The notes under the pieces: generated by a model
Seen by the model: only the letters and a program-made list of their open reading frames with translations
Databases searched by the model: none
What the model was told of the DNA's origin: nothing
DNA from: Chthoniobacter flavus
Lineage (GTDB): Bacteria; Verrucomicrobiota; Verrucomicrobiia; Chthoniobacterales; Terrimicrobiaceae
Length of the DNA: 39,063 bases
Direction: 5' to 3'
Assembly: GCA_020718585.1 (NCBI GenBank)
Contig: DYRS01000004.1
Span: 1-39,063 of the forward strand
Program-made: the position numbers and the translations under genes
Shown here: piece after piece, positions 27,695 through 35,169 of the stretch
Position numbering within the stretch: position 1 is the stretch's first letter
How the letters are laid out: each line of letters starts with the position of its first letter

Positions 27695-28966
27695 ATGAGC
27701 AGCACAACCTACGGGGTGGCATTGTTGGGGTTCGGGACCGTCGGGCGCGGGGTCTATGACCTTCTGAATTCCAAGGCGTCGCCAATCAAGCAAAAGCACG
27801 GGGCAGATTTTCAAGTCCGCCACATCCTCGTCCGCAATCCCAAAAATCCAAAGTATGGAGATATTCCTCAGGAGCTGTTTGCGGAGGACATCGGGACGAT
27901 CATCGGCAGCGGGGCGGTGGACATCGTCATCGAGGTGATGGGCGGGATCGAGCCGGCGCGCTCGCACATCCTCTCGGCACTCAAGTCGGGCAAGCATGTG
28001 ATCACCGCCAACAAATCGCTCCTCGCCGAGTGCGGCTGCGAGATCGCTCGTCGCGCGAAGGAAGCCGACCTCTACCTCGGGTATTCCGCCGCGATCACCG
28101 GCGCCCACCAACTCGCCGACTCGATCGCCAATTCCGTGATGGTCCGCTCGCTTCGCGGCGTCTTCAACGGTACGTCAAACTACATCCTGACAAAGATGGA
28201 CGAGGAACGGCTGGATTTTGACGCCGTCCTCCGGCAGGCGCAGGATGCCGGCTATGCGGAGGCCGATCCGAGTGCCGACGTGGACGGGATTGATACGCGG
28301 AACAAGCTAGCGATCCTCACGAATCTCGCATTCGGAATTTTCCCAGCACCCGAGCAAATCCAAACGTCCGGGATTCGGAACGTCCACCGGAAGGACATCG
28401 AGTTCGCCGCCGGGCTGGGCTACAAAATCAAGCTCGTCGGCGAAAGCCTGCTGAATGCTGACGACCGGATCGAGGCGCAGGTGAGCGCATGCCTTGTGCC
28501 CGCCGACGGCCTGTTCGCGCGGGCACGCGGGATCAACAATGCGATCGAGGTGGACGACATGTTCCGTGGCCTGCAGGGGATGATTGCCGAGGGGGCGGGC
28601 GCGAACCCGACGGCGATGGCGATCTATACCGACCTCGTGAACCTGATCAAGGGGAAGCCGCTCCTCTGGCCGGTCGTGAAGGGCAGCGAGCGTCGGGTCG
28701 CCGCGCACCACAAATTGCCGCGCCGGTATTACGTCCGCATGGAGGTGAAAAACTGCCCGGGCACACTCGGCGAGATCTCCCGCACGCTCGGTCGTCATGG
28801 GATCAACATCGGCAGCGTCCACCAGCCGGAAGCCTCGAGCCAGACCGCCGCGCAGATCGTGCTGACCTGCGGCTCGGCCGCCCGCGGCGCAATCGAAAAA
28901 GCCCTCCGGGATGTCGCGCAACTCGACGAGGCGATCGGCGAGCCGTTCCTGCTTCCGATCATCTAG
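27695..28966 (+). CDS. hom: homoserine dehydrogenase
   Basis: YGVALLGFGTVGRGVYDLL, ANKSLLAECG, FNGTSNYILTKM, C-terminal ACT domain. Confidence 0.96.
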   Translation: MSSTTYGVALLGFGTVGRGVYDLLNSKASPIKQKHGADFQVRHILVRNPKNPKYGDIPQELFAEDIGTIIGSGAVDIVIEVMGGIEPARSHILSALKSGKHVITANKSLLAECGCEIARRAKEADLYLGYSAAITGAHQLADSIANSVMVRSLRGVFNGTSNYILTKMDEERLDFDAVLRQAQDAGYAEADPSADVDGIDTRNKLAILTNLAFGIFPAPEQIQTSGIRNVHRKDIEFAAGLGYKIKLVGESLLNADDRIEAQVSACLVPADGLFARARGINNAIEVDDMFRGLQGMIAEGAGANPTAMAIYTDLVNLIKGKPLLWPVVKGSERRVAAHHKLPRRYYVRMEVKNCPGTLGEISRTLGRHGINIGSVHQPEASSQTAAQIVLTCGSAARGAIEKALRDVAQLDEAIGEPFLLPII

Positions 28967-29000
28967 GGTTTGGATCCGGTCGCATCCTGACACCGCCCGC

Positions 29001-29043
29001 AAAAAAAATGGTCCGGACAGGGATTATCTCCCCGCCCGGACCA
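29001..29043 (-). terminator. strong intrinsic terminator for the minus-strand sORF at 29058..29177
   Basis: TGGTCCGG ... CCGGACCA 8-bp stem followed on the minus strand by T8 (A8 at 29001-29008). Confidence 0.75.
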
Positions 29044-29057
29044 AACCGATCAGGTCC

Positions 29058-29177
29058 TTATTTGGACATGGAAACGCTGCTCGGTGCCGGAGCCGGTTTC
29101 GGCTTGCTGGCGCATGCGCCGAGGCCGAGAGCGGCGGCGGCAAAAGCAACGACTGCTGCGATTTTGACGAATTTCAC
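29058..29177 (-). CDS. 39-aa putative small lipoprotein (GTG start): VKFVKIAAVVAFAAAALGLGACASKPKPAPAPSSVSMSK
   Basis: SD AAGGAGGGG 9 nt upstream, signal peptide with lipobox LGAC, TAA stop followed by a terminator; not in the supplied ORF track. Confidence 0.75.
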   Translation of the reverse strand: MKFVKIAAVVAFAAAALGLGACASKPKPAPAPSSVSMSK

Positions 29178-29338
29178 GATGGTTGTCCCCTCCTTTCTTG
29201 GCTGGTAGCCGGGAGAACCTTGGCACATCCCGCCATCGCGACAACAACAAATTCACGCGCTCCGATGGATTTGTTCAAGGCATCTCCATTAACATGGTTC
29301 GGGGTCCCGCTTTTTCCTTTTCCGAACGGCTTGATCGG

Positions 29339-30340
29339 CTAGCCCGTCATGCGCACGGGACCGAAGGGATCACATGATTTGCCGGTCAAAATTGCAGAGG
29401 CCGCCGCTCTTCCGAGGCGTTTGAAGTCGTATCGGAGTCGGGCATGGGGGGCTTGAAGGACGCCGGTGCCCTGGGTGCCAATCACCGGGGGACCGCTTTT
29501 CCCGAAGTGCTCTGCAAGGACATGGGCGACATTGTCCTCTGGGCAGACCACCAGCGAAAACTTGCCGATGTTTCGGGTCGCCACCACCTCCCGAAAATCC
29601 TGGACCTCCATGTCAAATTCCGAAAAGGCTTTCTTCAGCAGCCGGAGTGAGAGGTCGATGGCGGGGTCGCCGGAGAAGGGCACTGCCAGCAAAATTTTGC
29701 GGGCACCCAGCGAACGGGCGTAATCCGAGACCATCGCGGCCCCCTTCGCAGCATCCACTCGGACGCTGTGTGACCCCTTCCCACTTCCGCAGAGAAGCTG
29801 GACCCGTTGCCCTCCCGGCCAGCGGGCAGCTTCGATCACCCGCGGCATCCACAGGTGGTCCAGCACGAACCCGGCGCATCCCTTGGGAGCGGCCGTAAGA
29901 AGGGCTGAAAGCTCCCTGTTTTGCGTCCGCTGCGATGCGAACAGGGGAGCCTCATCGGCGGACGACTGCCAGACCAGCGAGCGCGCCGTGAGCGCGACGA
30001 GCGGGCTACCGTTGGCCACTGCGATTTCAGAGACGCCCTCCAGGATTTCCTGATACAGGCGGCTCCACCGCCAGACTTCCCGCCCTACGAAGCAAATGGG
30101 CGCGCCGCGGAGCTTCTTTCTTCGTGATCCCGCCGAGTAAAACCTCCCCGAGGGGCTCTGCCAGTAGATTGCCTCCTGAACAAGATCGCGCAGGATCCGC
30201 AGCACTGTCGAGGGGTGGATGGCGAATGTTTCTCCCAGACGTGCGAGTGGAGGCAACGGGACGCCCTCGGAAAGGGATGAGGCCAATTTTTCCAAACCCG
30301 CCCGCGCCTCCCGCGCAAATTTTGTCGGCTTCCTCGGCAT
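29339..30340 (-). CDS. GntR-type wHTH fused to LacI-like ligand-binding domain, transcriptional regulator
   Basis: LPPLARLGETFAIHPSTVLRILRDLVQEAIYW wHTH; C-terminal periplasmic-binding-like domain with PPVIGTQGTG. Upstream TTG at 30376 in the ORF track is unlikely as start. Confidence 0.85.
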   Translation of the reverse strand: MPRKPTKFAREARAGLEKLASSLSEGVPLPPLARLGETFAIHPSTVLRILRDLVQEAIYWQSPSGRFYSAGSRRKKLRGAPICFVGREVWRWSRLYQEILEGVSEIAVANGSPLVALTARSLVWQSSADEAPLFASQRTQNRELSALLTAAPKGCAGFVLDHLWMPRVIEAARWPGGQRVQLLCGSGKGSHSVRVDAAKGAAMVSDYARSLGARKILLAVPFSGDPAIDLSLRLLKKAFSEFDMEVQDFREVVATRNIGKFSLVVCPEDNVAHVLAEHFGKSGPPVIGTQGTGVLQAPHARLRYDFKRLGRAAASAILTGKSCDPFGPVRMTG

Positions 30341-30366
30341 GGGGGACAGGAAGCCGCGGATCCAAT

Positions 30367-30397
30367 CTATTTGCAATAAAAAAGATGTTGCATATAG
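30367..30397. promoter_or_regulatory. inverted repeat CTATTTGCAA-N11-TTGCATATAG (putative operator)
   Basis: 10-nt arms with one mismatch in the divergent region between the regulator and the amino-sugar operon; right arm overlaps a TTGCAT -35. Confidence 0.6.
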
Positions 30398-30425
30398 GCG
30401 CGTGGTATGGGATATTCCGTGGGGT

Positions 30426-31337
30426 ATGGGAACGACACTATTGGTATTGGCGGCCGGAATGGGTAGCCGTTACGGCGGGTTGAAGCAATTGGACCATGTG
30501 GGGCCTGGCGGCGAAACCCTTCTGGATTACTCGATTTTTGACGCGCTGCGTGCGGGATTCGGGAAGGTGGTTTTTGTGATTCGCAAGTCGATTGAGGCGG
30601 AGTTTCGGGAGGCGGTGATCTCGCGCTACGAAGGGGTTGTGGAGGTGGGCGTGGCCTTTCAGGAGCCATCGGATCTGCCGGAGGGATTTTCGGTGTCCGG
30701 GGACAGGGAGAAGCCGTGGGGGACTGGGCACGCGGTCTGGGCGGCGCGGAAAGAGGTCCGGGAGCCGTTTCTGGTGGTGAACGCCGACGATTTCTACGGG
30801 AGGGAAGCGTATGCGATCATGGGTGCCCATCTTCGCGGGGAGGGGAGCGGGATGGCGATGGTCGCCTACCAGCTTGAGAACACGCTATCAGAGAACGGGG
30901 AGGTTTCGCGCGGGGTGTGTCGGCTTGATGCCGGGGGGGGGCTGGAATCCGTGGAGGAACACACCCACATTGCGCGGTCGGAAGGCGGCGTCATTTGCGG
31001 CTGCGACGAGGGAGGCGCCGTGCGCGAACTCGGACCCGGGATGCTGGTATCGATGAATTTCTGGGGATTTCCGACGGATGTCTTCGCTGGGCTGGAGGAG
31101 AGGATGAGTGTTTTTCTTCGTGCCGGAGGGGAGCGGGACGCGAAGGCGGAATTCTATCTGCCGACGGCGATCAGCGATTTGGTGGGGGAGGGACGGAGCC
31201 GGGTTTCTGTGTATGCGAGCCGGGACAAATGGTTCGGTGTCACCTATCGTCCGGATCGGGAGCTGGTGGCAAGTGCGCTTGCGGAGAAGGTGGCCGGGGG
31301 CGAGTATCCGGCACCGGTCTGGGGGGGGGCGAAATGA
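30426..31337 (+). CDS. sugar-1-phosphate nucleotidyltransferase (NTP_transferase)
   Basis: MGTTLLVLAAGMGSRYGGLKQLDHVGPGGETLLDYSIFDA; VVNADDFYGREAY. Confidence 0.88.
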   Translation: MGTTLLVLAAGMGSRYGGLKQLDHVGPGGETLLDYSIFDALRAGFGKVVFVIRKSIEAEFREAVISRYEGVVEVGVAFQEPSDLPEGFSVSGDREKPWGTGHAVWAARKEVREPFLVVNADDFYGREAYAIMGAHLRGEGSGMAMVAYQLENTLSENGEVSRGVCRLDAGGGLESVEEHTHIARSEGGVICGCDEGGAVRELGPGMLVSMNFWGFPTDVFAGLEERMSVFLRAGGERDAKAEFYLPTAISDLVGEGRSRVSVYASRDKWFGVTYRPDRELVASALAEKVAGGEYPAPVWGGAK

Positions 31338-32440
31338 GCGCGAAGCCCCACATTGAAGAAGCCGTCAGTCTTTTCCGGATTCCCGGGGCGCATCTGGAGA
31401 GCCGCCCATACGGGAGCGGGCACATCAACGACACCTTCGTCGCCGCCTTCAGCCATGCGGGAACGCGGGTCCGCTACATTTTCCAGCGGGTCAATGAAAC
31501 GATCTTCCGGCAGCCTGAAGCCCTCATGGAGAACATCTCGCGGGTGACTTCCGCCGCCCGGAGCAGGTTGGAGGAGACGGGAGTCGTGGATCCGACGCGC
31601 AGGACATTGAGCCTTGTTCTCGCGCTGGACGGGAAACCCTTTGCCCGTGACGGGGAAGGCCGACTCTGGAGGTGCTATCTTTTCATCGAAGGCGCACGGA
31701 CCTACGACATCATCAAGAGTCCGCAGCAGGCCTATGCCGCGGCCCGGGCGTTCGGGAATTTTCAGGGGCTTGCGGCGGGTCTTGGCGGGCCCCGCCTGCA
31801 TGAGACCATCCCGAATTTCCACAACACCCCCGCGCGTTTCCTGCGTCTCAAGCAGGCGTTTGAAGCCGACGTGGCGGGGCGTGCCGGGGAGGTTCCGGTC
31901 GAGCGGGATTTCATCGCCGCGAGAGAGGGCGATACGGGAGTGTTGCTGGATTTGCTGGCGCGGGGAGAAATTCCCGAGCGCATCACGCACAACGACACGA
32001 AGCTCAACAACGTGATGATCGACGACGCGTCGGGTGAGGGGATTTGCGTGATCGATCTCGACACGGTGATGCCCGGTCTTGCGCTCTATGATTTTGGCGA
32101 TTTGGTGCGGACGGCGACCAGCCCGGCGGCGGAAGACGAGACCGATCTTTCGCTGGTGCGGATGCAGATGCCGATGTTTGAGGCGCTGGTGCGGGGGTAT
32201 TTGTCCTCGGCGGGAGGCTTTCTGAACGAGGCCGAGATTGCGCACCTGGCATTTTCCGGAAAAGTGATCGCGTTGGAGATTGGCATCCGTTTTTTGACCG
32301 ACTACCTCGAAGGGGATGTGTATTTCAAAACGAAGAGGCCCGGCCACAATCTGGACCGGTGCCGGACCCAGTTGGCCCTCGTGCGTAGCATCGAGGAGCA
32401 GATGGAAACCATGAACCAGGTTGTTGCCACCACCAAATGA
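31334..32440 (+). CDS. APH-family sugar kinase, NahK-like (N-acetylhexosamine 1-kinase candidate)
   Basis: GSGHINDTFVAAF, RITHNDTKLNNVMID, VIDLDTVMPGLALYDFGDLVRT; ATGA overlap with upstream gene. Confidence 0.82.
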   Translation: MSAKPHIEEAVSLFRIPGAHLESRPYGSGHINDTFVAAFSHAGTRVRYIFQRVNETIFRQPEALMENISRVTSAARSRLEETGVVDPTRRTLSLVLALDGKPFARDGEGRLWRCYLFIEGARTYDIIKSPQQAYAAARAFGNFQGLAAGLGGPRLHETIPNFHNTPARFLRLKQAFEADVAGRAGEVPVERDFIAAREGDTGVLLDLLARGEIPERITHNDTKLNNVMIDDASGEGICVIDLDTVMPGLALYDFGDLVRTATSPAAEDETDLSLVRMQMPMFEALVRGYLSSAGGFLNEAEIAHLAFSGKVIALEIGIRFLTDYLEGDVYFKTKRPGHNLDRCRTQLALVRSIEEQMETMNQVVATTK

Positions 32441-33363
32441 AAATTCTTGTCACAGGAGGATCGGGTTTTATCGGGAGTCACCTTGTCGAGCGCTATCAGG
32501 GCCGCGCGGAGGTCATCGTGCTTGACAACCTTCGCTCCGGCCGCAGGGGCAATCTCGACGGGCTGGAGTGCCGGTTCGTCGAGGGGAGTATTCTTGACGC
32601 CAAGCTCGTGAGGGAGCTTGCGGAGGGGGTTGACCAGATTTTCCACCTTGCCGCGATGGTGAGTGTTCCCGAATCGATGGAGGATCCGCTCGAGACGGTC
32701 TCGATCAACATCACGGGGCTGCTCAATGTCCTGGAGGCCGCGCGCGCGGCGCGGGTTGGACGTTTTGTGTTCGCCAGTTCGGCCGCAGTTTATGGGGAAA
32801 ACACCCCGCAGCCCGCAGTTGAGACCGCCGTGCCGGATCCGAGGAGCCCCTATGCGATCACCAAGCTGGACGGGGAATACTACTGCTCGCTCTTTGCGCG
32901 TGAGGGCTGGGTCTCGACTGCCTGCCTGCGGTTTTTCAACGTGTTCGGTCCGCGACAGGATCCCGCGAGTCCCTATGCGGCCGCCGTGCCGATTTTTGCG
33001 GCAAGGGCACTGGCTGGAAAGCCTCTCACGGTTTATGGGGACGGCGGGCAGACACGGGATTTTATTTCTGTGAAGGATATTGCCGGCGCACTGGATTTTA
33101 TCGCCGGAAGCGGGGAAACCGGGGTGTTCAATGCCGGTTACGGGAGCTCGATCACCGTGCTTGAGCTCGCGAACAGGATCCTTGCGCTGGCCGGTTCGGG
33201 GTCCGCGATCGAGCACGCGCCGGTCCGTGCGGGCGATATCCGCCACTCGACCTCGGATCCCGGGAAACTTTTTCGCTCCGGGTGGGTGCCGGAACACGGC
33301 CTGGAGGAGGCACTGGGTGAAACGGTGGCGGCGATGAGGGAGGCCGCCGGACGGGCAGGTTGA
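32437..33363 (+). CDS. NAD-dependent epimerase (UDP-glucose/UDP-GlcNAc 4-epimerase type)
   Basis: MKILVTGGSGFIGSHLVERY, FASSAAVYGENTPQP, SPYAITKLDGEYY. Confidence 0.9.
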   Translation: MKILVTGGSGFIGSHLVERYQGRAEVIVLDNLRSGRRGNLDGLECRFVEGSILDAKLVRELAEGVDQIFHLAAMVSVPESMEDPLETVSINITGLLNVLEAARAARVGRFVFASSAAVYGENTPQPAVETAVPDPRSPYAITKLDGEYYCSLFAREGWVSTACLRFFNVFGPRQDPASPYAAAVPIFAARALAGKPLTVYGDGGQTRDFISVKDIAGALDFIAGSGETGVFNAGYGSSITVLELANRILALAGSGSAIEHAPVRAGDIRHSTSDPGKLFRSGWVPEHGLEEALGETVAAMREAAGRAG

Positions 33364-34394
33364 ATCTCATGGAAAGCCTCCCCCGCGAATCTCCTCCATC
33401 CGCCCAAGCGGTTTGCAATGCCGGTCCCCGGCGGTCCGCGGAGAGAGTCAGCCTCTTCGACGTCCAGGTCAACGGATTCGCCGGAGTGGATTTTCAGAAT
33501 CCCAACCTTTCCTGCGAAGATCTGCTGTCCGCAGTCCGTGCGCTTGCGCGCCACAGCGTGCGGCGGTTTTTTTTGACGCTGATCACCGATGAAATCGGCG
33601 CGCTGGAAACCAAGTTTCGTCGCATTGAGGATTTTCGTTCCCGCGAGCCCGGGATCGGGGAGGCGATCTGCGGCTACCATTTAGAGGGCCCGTGGATTTC
33701 GCCCTTGCCGGGATTTCGCGGGGCGCACGATCTCGGGGCCGTTAAGGCACCCGTGCGCGGGGACTTCGATACATTGCAAAGGGCCGCGGGAAACAACATC
33801 CGCCTTGTGACACTGGCTCCGGAGCTTCCGGGCTGCGTGGAATTCCTCCGGGGCCTGACGTCCGCCGGGGTTGCCGTATCCATCGGGCACAGCGACGCCT
33901 CCGAGGAGGACATCGGAGCGGCGATCGATGCCGGAGCAAAGTTCTGCACGCACCTCGGGAATGGGGTTCCGGAAATGTTGCCGCGCCATGCGAACGTGGT
34001 GCAGAGGCTTTTGGCGCGAGACGAGCTCACGGCATTTTTCATCCCCGACGGGATCCATCTTCCCCCGTCAACGCTCAGGAATTTTTTCCGGGCGAAGCCG
34101 GACGGGAAGGCGGTATTCACGACGGATTGCATGTCTGCGGCTGGGGCCCCCTGCGGGTGCCACCGACTCGGGAAGATCGAGGTCGAGGTGGGCGGGGACC
34201 GCGTAGTCCGATTGCCCGGCAGCCAACAATTTGCAGGGTCCGCACTTGAGCCGGAGCGCGCCGTCGAAAATGCGAGCCGGTGGATCGGGCTCCCGAAGGC
34301 CCGCGCCCGCGAGCTTTTTTCTTCCGTCGTGGCCTCACATTTTGGAATCGACCTCCCGTTTTGCCCTGCCTGTCATGAACATGAAACCACCTGA
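33360..34394 (+). CDS. nagA: N-acetylglucosamine-6-phosphate deacetylase-like amidohydrolase
   Basis: DVQVNGFAGVDFQNP, YHLEGPWISPLPGFRGAHD, SIGHSDASEEDI, DGIHLPP. Confidence 0.87.
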   Translation: MNLMESLPRESPPSAQAVCNAGPRRSAERVSLFDVQVNGFAGVDFQNPNLSCEDLLSAVRALARHSVRRFFLTLITDEIGALETKFRRIEDFRSREPGIGEAICGYHLEGPWISPLPGFRGAHDLGAVKAPVRGDFDTLQRAAGNNIRLVTLAPELPGCVEFLRGLTSAGVAVSIGHSDASEEDIGAAIDAGAKFCTHLGNGVPEMLPRHANVVQRLLARDELTAFFIPDGIHLPPSTLRNFFRAKPDGKAVFTTDCMSAAGAPCGCHRLGKIEVEVGGDRVVRLPGSQQFAGSALEPERAVENASRWIGLPKARARELFSSVVASHFGIDLPFCPACHEHETT

Positions 34395-35169
34395 CCTTCT
34401 TTCCTCCTCCCGTTTTTCCATTGAAATCCACGCCACCCGCGGGAGTGCCGGAGCCTCTGCGGCGGCGAGGGCGGCGGAGATCCTCCGCTGCGCACTGCGG
34501 GAACGTGGGGAAGCGCGGGCGATTGTGGCCAGCGCCCCTTCACAGGACGAGTTGCTTGCCGGCCTGGCATCGGCTCCGGATATCGACTGGGGGAAAATCA
34601 CCATTTTTCACATGGACGAATACGAGGGGCTGCCGGAGTCGCATCCGGCGACTTTCCGGGCGTATCAGAGGCGGAATTTTCTCTCGAAGATCACCCCGCG
34701 TGTCTTTCATGGCATCTGCGGGGAGTCGCCGGATCTGGAGGCCGAGTGCGCGCGGTATGCGGCCCTGCTTGCGGAGGCTCCCATCGACCTCCTTTGCATG
34801 GGGATCGGCGAGAATGGGCACATAGCATTCAATGATCCGCCCGTGGCGGATTTCTGCGATCCCTTGGACGCCAGGGTGGTTGAGTTGGATGAGGCCTGCC
34901 GTCGGCAGCAGGTCAATGACGGGTGTTTTCCAGACATGGAGTCCGTGCCGGCGCGGGCGGTCACCCTCACCTGCCCCGCGCTCATGAGGGCGGCTCACGC
35001 GGTCTGCATCGTGCCGGGTCCCCGCAAGGCAAAAGCCGTGCGCGACGCGCTGCTGGGACCGGTTTCCGAGGCATGCCCCGCCTCGATTTTGCGGGCGCAC
35101 CCGGACGCATATGTCTATTTGGATACGGGCTCCGCATCCGGGCTCGGCAACCTCCTGCGATCATGTTGA
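34375..35169 (+). CDS. nagB: glucosamine-6-phosphate deaminase-like protein (NagB family)
   Basis: ITIFHMDEYEGLPESHPATFRAYQRRNF, LLCMGIGENGHIAFNDPP. Start 34375 or 34381. Confidence 0.88.
   Translation: MNMKPPDLLSSSRFSIEIHATRGSAGASAAARAAEILRCALRERGEARAIVASAPSQDELLAGLASAPDIDWGKITIFHMDEYEGLPESHPATFRAYQRRNFLSKITPRVFHGICGESPDLEAECARYAALLAEAPIDLLCMGIGENGHIAFNDPPVADFCDPLDARVVELDEACRRQQVNDGCFPDMESVPARAVTLTCPALMRAAHAVCIVPGPRKAKAVRDALLGPVSEACPASILRAHPDAYVYLDTGSASGLGNLLRSC

Noticed and set aside
29001-29043. Hairpin as terminator for hom
   Set aside because: The T8 tract lies on the minus strand side, so it fits the small lipoprotein gene; the plus-strand side lacks a T-run.
34923-35162. N-terminal extension of the heparinase-like ORF
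   Set aside because: Overlaps nagB in another frame; a clean lipoprotein signal begins at 35163.
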